Source: Paulinella micropora
Lineage: Eukaryota > Cercozoa > Imbricatea > Euglyphida > Paulinellidae
Length of the DNA: 40,000 nucleotides
Direction: 5' to 3'
Assembly: GCA_019918135.1 (NCBI GenBank)
Contig: WBZZ01005803.1
Span: forward strand, 340,001-380,000
Positions 1 to 8,969 of the stretch are shown piece after piece. The translations under genes were made by a program, and so were the position numbers. Position 1 is the stretch's first letter, and the number at the start of each line of letters is the position of its first letter. The notes beneath the pieces were generated by a model. The model was not told the DNA's origin and did not search any database. It saw only the letters and a list, made by a program, of their open reading frames with translations.

Positions 1-14
1 TGACAGAGAAGCAC

Positions 15-45
<31 letters not shown>

Positions 46-47
46 GT

Positions 48-313
48 GGACACCGTGATAGCCCAGTGGTCAAGTTCTACCATCTGGGCCCTGTCGCCAG
101 TTCGATTCCCGTCGGTGCCACCAGTATTTTCATTGAACATACCGCTCCGTCTGGACCAGTATTTTCATTGAACATACCGGTCCGTCTGGAAGTGTTGGAA
201 CTGCCCTTGCGGGGGTGTCATTAGAGCTTATCGTCAATTCTTCGTACTCCCCTCACGGGTGAGACGATGGAGGCGCATGTGCAGAAATGCATCAGCCATT
301 GACAGAGAAGCAC

Positions 314-314
<1 letters not shown>
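48..314 (+). mobile_element. tRNA-derived SINE, copy 1
   Basis: The head is tRNA-like: an A box TAGCCCAGTGG matching the TRGCNNAGTGG consensus, then a B box AGTTCGATTCC with one mismatch, then a 3' end GGTGCCACCA that pairs with most of the starting GACACCG. A unique body and a tail ending AGAGAAGCAC followed by (TTA)n complete it. This copy has an internal 35-bp tandem duplication starting CCAGTATTTTCATTG. The anticodon and T arms pair poorly, so it is a retroposon and not a working tRNA gene. Confidence 0.8.
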
Positions 315-388
<74 letters not shown>

Positions 389-619
389 GGACACCGTGAT
401 AGCCCAGTGGTCAAGTTCTACCATCTGGGCCCTGTCGCCAGTTCGATTCCCGTCGGTGCCACCAGTATTTTCATTGAACATACCGGTCCGTCTGGAAGTG
501 TTGGAACTGCCCTTGCGGGGGTGTCATTAGAGCCTATCGTCAATTCTTCGTACTCCCCTCACGGGTGAGACGATGGAGGCGCATGTGCAGAAATGCATCA
601 GCCATTGACAGAGAAGCAC
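389..619 (+). mobile_element. tRNA-derived SINE, copy 2
   Basis: Same head, body and tail as copy 1, but with a single copy of the 35-bp body segment. It starts at the end of the preceding TTA array and ends in its own. Near identity to its neighbours points to recent activity or local duplication. Confidence 0.8.
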
Positions 620-697
<78 letters not shown>

Positions 698-966
698 GGA
701 CACCGTGATAGCCCAGTGGTCAAGTTCTACCATCTGGGCCCTGTCGCCAGTTCGATTCCCGTCGGTGCCACCAGTATTTTCATTGAACATACCGGTCTAT
801 TTCTGGACCAGTATTTTCATTGAACATACCGGCCCGTCTGGAAGTGTTGGAACTGCCCTTGCGGGGGTGTCATTAGAGCTTATCGTCAATTCTTCGTACT
901 CCCCTCACGGGTGAGACGATGGAGGCGCATGTGCAGAAATGCATCAGCCATTGACAGAGAAGCACT
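698..966 (+). mobile_element. tRNA-derived SINE, copy 3
   Basis: Third head-to-tail copy. It carries two copies of the CCAGTATTTTCATTG segment joined by a short TATTTCTGG variant that also occurs in the SINEs at 3319-3586 and 9885-10153. This marks those three copies as one subfamily. Confidence 0.8.
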
Positions 967-989
967 ATTATTATTATTATTATTATTAT

Positions 990-1606
990 GGATGGGTGCA
1001 CACTATGGCACCCCACGGGAAGAGGAGGTGGTTGGGCCTCTTCCCACTGGTTTCGAGGCTATGTCGTTGTGTTGGCTCCGAGGCTATGTTGTTGTGTTGG
1101 TTCCGAGGCTATGTTGTTGTGTTGGTTCCGAGGCTCTGTTGTTGTGTGGGTTCCGAGGCTATGTCGATGTGGGTTCCGAGGCTATGTTGTTGTGTTGGTT
1201 CCGAGGCCATGTCGTTGTGTTGTTTTTTATAAGACATACACCACGTGGGATCAAAGGGGTATTTACATTCAGCGATCTAGGGGTGGTGACGGGTTTCGAG
1301 GCGTCCCAGATACTTACCACAAAACGTCCTCATGCGCTGGCAGACCGCATGAAATGTCTGCTACCCCTGTGAGTACCTCCTGGCGGGACCTACCCAGTCT
1401 CGTGGAGCTCTCACGCGGGGAAGATCAATCATTTGTAGTTGATTTCCTGCAAGGTACCCGACACTGTGCGGGTAGTAGGGACTTTTGGGGCCTTCTGTGC
1501 AGGATGGTTAGAGTCACTCTTCCCTCCCCAACATACTCACTGTAGTCCCTGTTGGGTCGAGGGATGGAGGCGCATGGCCCTCGGGCTCAGCCATGACAGA
1601 TCAATA
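990..1606 (+). mobile_element. Retroposon-like repeat with the same 3' tail type
   Basis: This block has no recognisable coding potential. Its last ~55 nt (GATGGAGGCGCATGG...CAGCCATGACAGA) match the SINE tail, and it ends in (TTA)n. It contains a minisatellite at 1051-1225. It may be a LINE 3' end or another SINE family using the same tail. Confidence 0.5.
1051..1225 (+). repeat. Minisatellite, ~25-bp unit, about 7 copies
   Basis: The unit TTCCGAGGCTATGTTGTTGT plus about 5 nt repeats in tandem with small substitutions. It gives spurious Val/Cys/Leu-rich reading frames. Confidence 0.9.
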
Positions 1607-1656
<50 letters not shown>

Positions 1657-1828
1657 GGGAGTACATAGGCCATCGGTCCTTTCCATGGGCTGATTGGTAT
1701 AAAGCTCCTAGAGTAATGTTCTATGCCGTCACTTCCTTTATTCTACCGATTGGTGTGGAGACTTTCCTTATGGAATGGAGGACTGGATGCACATGGCCTT
1801 TTGGCTCAGCAATTGGCAGGAGATACAC

Positions 1829-1830
<2 letters not shown>
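1657..1830 (+). mobile_element. Short retroposon-like repeat, copy 1
   Basis: A 174-bp block beginning GGGAGTACATAGGCC and ending GGAGATACACTA, followed by (TTA)n. It is almost identical to 1914-2087. Its 3' part (ATGGAGGACTGGATGCACAT...GGCTCAGC) aligns with the tails of the SINE and of the 990-1606 block. Confidence 0.7.
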
Positions 1831-1913
<83 letters not shown>

Positions 1914-2085
1914 GGGAGTACATAGGCCATCGGTCCTTTCCATGGGCTGATTGGTATAAAGCTCCTAGAGTAATGTTCTATGCCGTCACTTCCTTTATTC
2001 CACCGATTGGTGTGGAGACTTTCCTTATGGAATGGAGGACTGGATGCACATGGCCTTTTGGCTTAGCAATTGGCAGGAGATACAC

Positions 2086-2087
<2 letters not shown>
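1914..2087 (+). mobile_element. Short retroposon-like repeat, copy 2
   Basis: A near-identical second copy of 1657-1830, differing at only a few bases, again flanked by TTA arrays. Confidence 0.7.
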
Positions 2088-2132
<45 letters not shown>

Positions 2133-2133
<1 letters not shown>

Positions 2134-3090
2134 GTTCCTTTCGTCTTCTTATGTTCTTTTCCTCTTCTTACTATGTTGAGAGCTGTTTTTACTTCTCTGT
2201 CTCAAACTCTCTTGCTCTCTTTTGTAGATATCTTTATATCCTGCCTTGTGATAACAATACCTACTAGCCATGGAGTAAAAATGGGTAAACATGTTCCAGT
2301 TGACGTTTTTGTTTGAAGTGTATTTCTTCTTATAATGTTCTGTGGTGAGTTCAAATAGTTTTTTTCAGATACAGAAAAATTCTTTGCCCTGCTTTCTGCT
2401 GGAGGATTTGGAAGAGCAGGTAAAGAAACATTATCTGAGTGGAAAAGACGTTCAGATGTTGGAAAAGAAATCGAATAGTCACGTAAAGTTGGAGGGTCAC
2501 GCGAAGTAGGAGGATTTACTTGACGCCACAAGGAGAGAGACAGAGAGATTGAGAGTGAGATCATGGATGAAGCAGTTACTTCATCAGTCGTGAAATCTTT
2601 GCACCATTCAGTATTTCCTGCTTTATCCGAGAAGAGCAAGTGTCTACGTTCACCGGTTCTGTCATAGCGTGACGCCAAAGTCCTACCTATTGCTTCTTTG
2701 CTTGTATTGCCTAGATTATAAACACAAGCCCATTGGTATCTGATAAATAGAATAAAATAGTATGCAGCATTAATATTACATAATAGAGACAGAAGTAGCT
2801 AGTTGTTTACGCACTGACATAAATACATATACATACAAGCACATTACGAACAGTCCTGACCTTCGTCATCACTGAAACGGAAATCTGCAATCTGACCAAA
2901 CTTCGTCTGAACCATCTGCACACACTGAAAAGAAAAGAAAAAAATGAAGTGTATGAGGAGAATAAGGGGGGGGGGGGCAGTGTGTGGTGGTGGTGGTACG
3001 TGGTGAAAAAATAAAGAGAGTGATCGAGGAACAAAGATATATATATATATATATACATTTATCTAAATCCTTAAAAAAAAGTGGACCCTC
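2133..3090. other. Non-coding stretch, one possible 51-nt exon
   Basis: No convincing gene. At 2369-2419 a 51-nt segment is bounded by a pyrimidine-rich acceptor (TTTTTTTCAG) and a good donor (GTAAAG) and is open in one frame, so it could be a small exon of a plus-strand gene, but no partner exon was found. A G-run lies near 2967-2977 and a (TA)n microsatellite near 3037-3054. Confidence 0.3.
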
Positions 3091-3099
3091 CTATTACCC

Positions 3100-3745
3100 A
3101 AAACAGCAGGAGCCGTTACTCTTTTGAAAAGATGAGTAACGGCTACTGTTTCCAGGGAACCTTTTTCGCTGGAATCTTTTTCGAAAATTGAGTAACGGCT
3201 ACGTTTTCCCTGGAACCTTTTTCGCGGGAATCTTTTTCGAAAAATGAGTGCCGTTACTACTCTTATTATTATTCTTATTATGTATTATATATTATATATT
3301 AGATATTTATAATATATAGTGCTTCTCTGTCAATGGCTGATGCATTTCTGCACATGTGCCTCCATCGTCTCACCCGTGAGGGGAGTACGAAGAATTGACG
3401 ATAAGCTCTAATGACACCCCCGCAAGGGCAGTTCCAACACTTCCAGACGGGCCGGTATGTTCAATGAAAATACTGGTCCAGAAATAGACCGGTATGTTCA
3501 ATGAAAATACTGGTGGCACCGACGGGAATCGAACTGGCGACAGGGCCCAGATGGTAGAATTTGACCACTGGGCTATCACGGTGTCCAATATTTATAATAT
3601 ATAATATATAATATATAATAAGAATAATAATAAGGGTAGTAACGGTGATGATAACCGTTACTCAATTTTCGAAAAATGATTAACGGCTCCCGGAGCAGTT
3701 ACTCAATTTTCAAAAAAGGTTCCCTGGAAAACGTAAGAAGCTGTT
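3100..3745. repeat. Palindromic AGTAACGG element interrupted by a SINE
   Basis: Arms rich in GAGTAACGG, CCGTTACTC and TTTTTCGAAAA flank a TA-rich core (TATTATATATTAGATATTT). The core is split by a minus-strand SINE at 3319-3586. The uninterrupted version is at about 4695-4970 and a second SINE-filled version at about 9735-10290. The arms can fold back on each other. No transposase is visible, so it resembles a non-autonomous MITE. Confidence 0.6.
3319..3586 (-). mobile_element. tRNA-derived SINE inside a palindromic element
   Basis: Reverse-oriented copy of the SINE at 698-966, including the TATTTCTGG variant. It sits in the TA-rich core of an AGTAACGG element and lacks a long TTA tail, so it used or replaced the local TA repeat. 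Confidence 0.8.
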
Positions 3746-3777
3746 TCGCCACATGGGAGTAACGGTTACGTTACGTC

Positions 3778-4053
3778 GCGTGTGAAACGCCTCCGAGAGA
3801 CATGTAATGATGATGAAGAGCCATTAGTGGAGGAGAGTAAGCAGAAAGGAAAAGGGAAGAAGAAGAAGGAGAAGAAGGAGAAGAAGGAGAAGAAGAGAAA
3901 GCCGAGGAAGCAGGGGAAGGAGGACAGGAGAAAGAAGAGACTCATATCTGTCGAGTCAGAGGATGAAGGGCAAGAGGAGGAGAGTGGAAAGGGTGAAAAT
4001 GGAAGAGAGAAGAGGAGGAGAGTGGAAAGGGTGAAAAGGAAGAAGAATAGACA
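3778..4053 (+). other. Lys/Glu-rich open segment, possible gene fragment
   Basis: An open frame of about 90 codons rich in KKEKKEKK and EDEGQEEE, with no in-frame ATG near its start. It runs into a TAGG microsatellite. The composition alone could come from purine-rich DNA. It might be a remnant of a nuclear basic protein exon; support is weak. Confidence 0.2.
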
Positions 4054-4450
4054 GGTAGGTAGGTAAGTAGGTAGGCAGGTAGGCAGGTAGGTAGGTGGGT
4101 AGGTAGGTAGATAGGTAGGTAGACAGGTAGGCAGGTAGGTGGGTAAGTATGCAGGCAGGCAACCAGATAGGTAGGTAGGTAAGTATACAGGCATGCAAAC
4201 AGGTAGGTAGGTAGGTAGGTAGGTAGGCAGGTAGGCAAGTAGGTAGGTAGGTAGGTAGGTAGGTAGATATGTAGGTAGGTAGACAGGTAGGCAGGTAGGT
4301 GGGTAAGTATGCAGGCAGGCAACCAGATAGGTAGGTAGGTAAGTATACAGGCATGCAAACAGGTAGGTAGGTAGGTAGGTAGGTAGGCAAGTAGCTAGGT
4401 AGGTAGGTAGGTAGATATGTAGGTAGGTAGACAGGTAGGCAGGTAGGTGG
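4050..4450 (+). repeat. (GTAG)n-type microsatellite with higher-order repeat
   Basis: Long runs of GTAG/TAGG with periodic variants. A longer unit containing CAGGCAGGCAACCAGATAGG occurs twice, near 4150 and 4312. It produces artificial minus-strand frames of repeated PTYL residues. Confidence 0.9.
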
Positions 4451-4498
4451 CAGCAAAGCCTTTATCTCTGCCCCGATAACAGGAAATGTCAATCCAAA

Positions 4499-4696
4499 AT
4501 GTGTTACGAATGCACGCTCAAGAGTACTGACTACGTACCGTACTACAGACGATGTCCGTGTGGGGAAAGAGTCGAGGTCTGGGAGACACCTGGCTCGTAC
4601 ATTAGAATAATGTGTCGCTATGGAATGGGAGGCTGCGATTTCGTACAAGAGACAAAAGTGATTTCCCAGGCAAGGAAAATTCCTGGGGAGACGTAA
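4499..4696 (+). CDS. Cys-rich open frame, GRF-like zinc finger (partial)
   Basis: The 65-residue frame begins MCYECTLKS, and the frame is open for a further ~16 codons upstream, where another C-x5-C pair lies. The segment [15 protein letters not shown]...[11 protein letters not shown] has the CxCG...C...C spacing of GRF-type zinc fingers, which bind single-stranded nucleic acid in several nucleases and topoisomerases. The position between a microsatellite and palindromic repeats, and the small size, suggest a gene fragment. The match is by eye only. Confidence 0.35.
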   Translation: MCYECTLKSTDYVPYYRRCPCGERVEVWETPGSYIRIMCRYGMGGCDFVQETKVISQARKIPGET

Positions 4697-4970
4697 CCGT
4701 TACTTTTTTTGAAAGGATGAGTAACGGCTCCCGGAGCCGTTACTCATTTTTCGAAAATTGAGTAACGGTTATCACCGTTACTACCCTTATTATTATTCTT
4801 ATTATATATTATTATTATATATTAGATATTTATAATATATAATATATAATATATAATAAGAATAATGATAAGGGTAGTAACTGTGATAACAGTTACTCGT
4901 TTTTCGAAAAATGAGTAACGGCTCCGGGAGCCGTTACTCAATTTTCAAAAAAAAGTAACCGCACCGGGAG
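4695..4970. repeat. Palindromic AGTAACGG element, uninterrupted copy
   Basis: The intact form: GTAACGG arms, a CTTATTATTATTCTTATTAT stretch, a TA-rich core with TTAGATATTTATAA, then the reverse arms. It is the empty-site counterpart of the elements at 3100-3745 and 9735-10290. Confidence 0.65.
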
Positions 4971-5004
4971 CCGTTACTCACCTTTTCGCAAAAAGAAAAG
5001 TAAC

Positions 5005-5208
5005 TGCTATTTCGGTGGACCCGCGAAGAAGCGCAAGACTGAAGCTGCTACCCAAGAGCTCGATCACGGCGTCCTATCCATTGTCTTTGACGCGGAGCAC
5101 GACTTCAAGTTCGGGGACTTGGCGGTCAACTTAACTGAAGCAAATTTCACGCAAGACCGACAAATTTTGCAAGCACGATACCGACCGTTACTTTTCTTGA
5201 TAAGATGA
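5005..5208 (+). pseudogene. Virus-like gene fragment with a nuclear-localisation-like motif
   Basis: A 67-codon open segment without its own start reads as real coding sequence: GGPAKKRKTE (basic, NLS-like), then LSIVFDAEHDFKFGDLAVNL, then ANFTQDRQILQA. The last part recurs, with stops, near 8640-8700, and a more distant version (YFDKDRDILEAA) ends the frame at 9554-9673. I do not recognise the family. AGTAACGG repeats flank it on both sides. It is probably the 3' end of a viral gene broken up by repeats. Confidence 0.4.
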
Positions 5209-5418
5209 GTAACGGCTACGTTTTCCCGGGAAATTTCTTTACCCCTCAAGTCTTTTGCTGACCCGTGAAATTTAGTGACACGACTCACCAAATTTTACGC
5301 AAAAGCAGTAACCGTTACTTTTTTTTGAAAGGATGAGTAACTGCTACGTTTTCCCGGGAACCTTTTTCGCGTGAATCTCTTTTTGAAAAGATGAGTAACG
5401 GCTACGTTTTCCCGGGAA

Positions 5419-5741
5419 ACCCAGCCTCGCTCCTTGTAGTGCTCCGGCCATTCCCCAAAGCCTGGGCTATCCACACCCACTTTGCCTTGCCAACTATGTG
5501 AGTCCACCCTCAGTGGGAAGCCTTTCACAAATTGGGAAGAACGAAGCTGGTGCCGATGCCTGCGCTTCGGTTGAGCCCGCCTGGAGCCCTCCGCCACCCT
5601 CCACTGCCCATCCTGCACCCTCCGCCCCAGCTCCTCCAGCTCCCGCATCCCGCCCCACTCCGCCAAGGGAGATTCACCGCTTGAGGCTTCGCCCTGGGGC
5701 TCGTCGACTTCCACGTCGAGCACCCAGAAGCCACCGGACAC
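5419..5741 (-). other. GC-rich open segment of unknown origin
   Basis: Both strands are open here because of high GC. The minus-strand frame starts MSGGFWVLDVEVDEPQ and has ordinary mixed composition (RELEELGRRVQDGQWRVAEG). The plus-strand frame is low-complexity Pro/Ala. Coding on the minus strand is possible but unproven, and its C-terminus would run into AGTAACGG repeat sequence. Confidence 0.2.
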
Positions 5742-5792
5742 GGGAGAAAAGCTATAGTTATGCCACCGTAACTACAGCAAAAGCTGTTTTCT

Positions 5793-6875
5793 TTAATCAG
5801 TAAACTCATTTAATACTGTAGTGACATCCGCCAGCGGCTTGTGCCGGATCTTTTGAAATTCGTGCTCCCAGACATAGTACATCGTGAATCCGGCCGGCAT
5901 CGAATCTTGGATGGAAGCGAGGCGCAGCATCGTTTCCTTGTACAGCACGCTGTTGAGCCGCTTGAGCGTTGGCGATTTCTCGTTGTGTTTCGAGTGCTCG
6001 GGTGGGTAGCCGTGCCATGCGTTGCCCAGGAATTCGAAACCTGCGTTGAGCCCCTTGTCGTAGCCGTCGAGTCTGTACTTGCGCGGTCCGGGCACCTTGA
6101 ACTCTCTTCCAGTCGTGTCCTTCGTGCAGTTTGAAAAATGCATGTGCTGGATCTGCCAGCCTTGCTGTTCGAGTCTGTCCCAGACTTCACAGGCCACGAT
6201 GGACGCTCCTGCTTTGGGCCTCGGGATCAACCCGCGCAGGAATGCATGGCGAGCACACAGCCTCGCTTTACAGTTCTCGTCCCTGTAGCCTGCTCCGATC
6301 TTGTCGTCCTCGGGACAGTCAATACATGTGTTCTTTGTCTTGTGAGTGCCCTTAGCCTTGGCATGCTCCACGCAGAGCTTGTTGCAGCGACCATTCTCAT
6401 CTGCAAACGACGCGGTCTTCTTCGCATCGACTGGACAATCTTGACATTCCTTCCGTGCTTGCTTTTTTATCATGTTTTTTGCGATTGCATCTCTCAGCAG
6501 GGTTCTTTTGAGTGTTCTGAGGGCGGGGTACTCTGTCCCGATCTTCTTCGCGCGCTCTCTTGGGATCATTGCCAGCACAATCGGTAGCTTGCCGAAGGGA
6601 AGGCAGTCGATGGGGCTGCCTCTCCTGCCATCTGAGCGCACAAATGCAATTCTCTTGATCTCCAGTTGGAGTTCAATCATTGCTAACAGCGGCCGGATTC
6701 GCCTGTATGTTACCCGCTCGTCCTTTTCATTGCATCCTTTAAATGCTGCAATCGCGTCAGTGACGCAGTAAAAGCCGTCCCGCTGGCGCCTGATTTCTGC
6801 CGGGTTCACCATCAACCCGTGTGTGGCACCAGTGACCGGGAGTTTCTGGTCGTTACCCACAGGTACTTCGGCCAT
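5793..6875 (-). CDS. BRO-N/KilA-like + Cys repeats + PD-(D/E)XK-type nuclease
   Basis: This is a 360-residue protein starting at the ATG after CAAATCGGCA. Residues ~30-112 (RDGFYCVTDAIAAF ... GRRGSPIDC ... IPRERAKK) resemble the BRO-N/KilA-N DNA-binding region of large DNA virus and phage proteins. Residues ~144-215 hold two Cys repeats of form C-x2-C-x20-C-x2-H (second has x19), the type repeated six times in the protein at 19784-20878. Residues ~228-345 form the same C-terminal nuclease domain as that protein: YRLDGYD (D270), FEFLGNAWHGYPPEH (E281), a KET segment and YYVWEHEF. It probably binds and cuts DNA. It lies outside the inverted-repeat module, among repeats, but is intact, so it is a recent paralogue or part of a larger viral insertion. 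Family names are assigned by eye. Confidence 0.8.
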   Translation of the reverse strand: MAEVPVGNDQKLPVTGATHGLMVNPAEIRRQRDGFYCVTDAIAAFKGCNEKDERVTYRRIRPLLAMIELQLEIKRIAFVRSDGRRGSPIDCLPFGKLPIVLAMIPRERAKKIGTEYPALRTLKRTLLRDAIAKNMIKKQARKECQDCPVDAKKTASFADENGRCNKLCVEHAKAKGTHKTKNTCIDCPEDDKIGAGYRDENCKARLCARHAFLRGLIPRPKAGASIVACEVWDRLEQQGWQIQHMHFSNCTKDTTGREFKVPGPRKYRLDGYDKGLNAGFEFLGNAWHGYPPEHSKHNEKSPTLKRLNSVLYKETMLRLASIQDSMPAGFTMYYVWEHEFQKIRHKPLADVTTVLNEFTD

Positions 6876-6894
6876 TGCCGATTTGTCCGATTAT

Positions 6895-7125
6895 GGCAGA
6901 GGAAGGTTGCCATAAAAACGGAACTCTTTTCGAAAAAAGAGTAACTGCTCCCAGTAACGGCTCCCGGAGCCGTTACTCTTCGCCAGTGATACACGCGAAA
7001 CCGGCACCGATTCGAGCCGAAACTGACGAAAGAGGCAGCGATACGGCTGAAAGTGGCCTGGCAGGAACGGAATTCCTCTTTGCACTAGCACGTGTCCTAC
7101 CATAACCGCAGCTCCGTTCCCCATG
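6895..7125. repeat. AGTAACGG hairpin plus dispersed repeat
   Basis: A hairpin of CAGTAACGGCTCCCGGAGCC / GTTACTC lies just upstream of the 5793-6875 gene start. It is followed by a ~130-bp segment (GTGATACACGCGAAACCGGC to CCATAACCGCAGCTCCG) that recurs near 8430-8560 and in part near 10303. No coding function is seen. It may influence the adjacent minus-strand gene. Confidence 0.5.
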
Positions 7126-7359
7126 GGGTTGTCAATTCATTCCAGCCTCACAATCCAAGAAAAAGCAAATATGACAAGGATGAAGAACACTGAATTATTT
7201 TGATCACTCCTTTACCAATTGTCATTAAAAAAAACATGTCTAAACTGTCTAGTATACCACTCGGGGGGGAGACCCCTTCTGCCCCTTGGAATGCCGGTCA
7301 CGTGCTTCAATGCATTGTGTACATTGTCCATTTCTATCCCTGCCAGCTGGCCCGGGGGG

Positions 7360-7412
7360 GGGGGGGTGTCTCGCGTCTCAGCCTTTTGAAGTCTTTTAAT
7401 TTTGGGTTTGCC
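7360..7412. repeat. Solo arm of the foldback repeat family
   Basis: A single arm (CGCGTCTCAGCCTTTTGAAG to GTTTGCCGAGACAC) of the foldback element described at 7466-7803, next to a G-run. Confidence 0.5.
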
Positions 7413-7465
7413 GAGACACATGGCTTCTGCAGGGGGGGGGGGGGTAGAAGAGGTCTCCCCCCGGG

Positions 7466-7803
7466 CCTCGTCTCAGCAAACCCAAAATTAAAAGACTTTA
7501 AAGGGCTGAGACGTGACCCAGTGTCCGGGGTCAGCTGGCAGAATGGGCAATGTGCAATGTGCAATGTACCATCTCTACTATTTATTTTAATCACTCCTTT
7601 ACCAATTGTCATTAAAAAAAAAACATGTCTAAAGTGTCTAGTATACCACTCGGGGGGGAGACCCCCCCCCCCCTTCTGCCCCCTTGGAACGCTTTAACGC
7701 ATTTTGTCCATTGCACATTGTCCGTCCTGCCAGCTGACCCCGCACCCTGGCTCACGTCTCAGCCTTTCAAAGTCTTTTAATTTTGAGTTTGCCGAGACAC
7801 GCC
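7466..7803. repeat. Foldback (MITE-like) element, copy 1
   Basis: Two arms of about 90 bp (GTCTCAGCAAACCC... and the reverse complement ...GTTTGCCGAGACAC) flank a core containing CACTCCTTTACCAATTGTC and a poly-G run. No coding sequence. Four full copies lie in the window. Confidence 0.65.
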
Positions 7804-7934
7804 CTGTGAGAGAGGATGATGATGGTGGTGGTGATGGTGCTGATGACGACGACTCTTCAGGACACCGCGAAAACCGGCATCTCCAAAGGGGGGTTAGAAG
7901 AGGTCCCCCCCCCCCCCCCCTCCCCCCGACCCTT

Positions 7935-8280
7935 GTCTCGGCAAACTCAAAATTAAAAGGCTGAGACGTGAGCCAGGGTCCGGGGTCAGCCAACAGAATG
8001 GACAATGTGCAATGTGCAATGTACCATCTCTACTATTTCAATCACTCCTTTACCAATTGTCATTAAAAAAAAAATATGTCTAAAGTGTCTAGTATACCAC
8101 TCGGGTGGGGGGGGGATACCTCTTCTGTCCCTTGGAATACCGGTCACGTGCTTCAATGCATAGTTGCACTTCAATGCATTTTGTCCATTGCACATTATCC
8201 GTCCTACCAGCTGACCCCGGACCGTGGCTCACGTCTCAGCCTTTTAAAGTCTTTTAATTTTGAGTTTGCCGAGACACCTC
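7935..8280. repeat. Foldback (MITE-like) element, copy 2
   Basis: Same structure as 7466-7803. It is separated from copy 1 by a spacer with GATGATGATGGTGG and CATCTCCAAAGGGG that also occurs, shortened, between copies 3 and 4. Confidence 0.65.
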
Positions 8281-8364
8281 TTATGCCCCCCCTGGAATGC
8301 GGGAGGATGAACAGCGGGAGGAGAAGGCATACGCAGCATCTGATCGACCTGCAGGAACGGCAGG

Positions 8365-8720
8365 CTAGAGTAGTAACCGTTACTCATTTTCGAAAAAAGG
8401 AGTAACGGCTCCAGGAGCCGTTACTCCTCACCAGTGATATACGCGAAACCGGTACCGAAACTGACGAAAGAGGCAGCGATACGGCTGGCAGGAACGGAAT
8501 TCCTCTTTTGCACTAGCACATGTCCTACCATAACCGCAGCTCCGTTCCCCCCCGTGGGTTTTGTCAATTCATTCAAGAAAAAGCAAATAAGCCAAGGGCC
8601 ATGAACAGAAACTCTACCGCGACTGGTTCGGTGGAGCTAACCAAGCAAGGAGAAGCAAATTTCACGCAAGACTGACAAATTTTGCAAGCATGATGCCGAC
8701 CGTTACTTTTTTTAAAAGGA
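8365..8720. repeat. AGTAACGG hairpins, dispersed repeat and a degenerate gene scrap
   Basis: It contains a CGTTACTC/GAGTAACGG hairpin near 8380-8428, a second copy of the GTGATATACGCGAAACCGG segment, and near 8655-8695 a stop-containing copy of the ANFTQD/QILQA coding scrap also present at 5005-5208. The shared order of parts shows that this and 4970-5420 derive from one duplicated unit. Confidence 0.5.
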
Positions 8721-8969
8721 TGAGTAACGGCTACGTTTTCCCGGGAAGCCACCGGACAAGGGAAAAAGCTACAGCTAGTTATACCAAAAATTTAATGCAA
8801 AAGCCGGCTTATGAAATGGATGGTCTAAAATAAGCCTGGCCCGGCCGAGTTCTTTCGAATATCGAGATTTTTTCGAAAAAAAAAGGCAAAACGTGCCTGA
8901 ACCACCCATACCACTGACAGCTTTTGTCATTTCTTTTTTGGCTCAGAAATCGACCAAGCAAGGATGATG

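Larger units (their letters stand above)
1..2132. repeat. Cluster of retroposons separated by (TTA)n arrays
   Basis: Retroposon copies lie head to tail, each ending in a long (TTA)n array: about 14-45, 313-388, 617-697, 965-987, 1604-1656, 1828-1913 and 2085-2132. The next copy begins directly after each array. This is what repeated insertion into, or next to, the previous copy's microsatellite tail would give. The long open frames here are homopolymeric Tyr, Ile or Leu translations of the array and are not genes. Individual copies are listed separately. Confidence 0.85.

Noticed and set aside
48..130. Functional tRNA gene
   Set aside because: The A box is perfect and the acceptor mostly pairs, but the anticodon and T arms do not fold well, and the unit continues into a SINE body and tail.
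221..1925. Long poly-Tyr/poly-Ile/poly-Leu/poly-Asn open frames
   Set aside because: They are translations of (TTA)n arrays plus SINE sequence, occur on both strands and recur with each repeat copy.
3766..4648. Minus-strand proteins made of repeated PTYLPTYL
   Set aside because: All frames of the GTAG/TAGG microsatellite are open; they are not genes.
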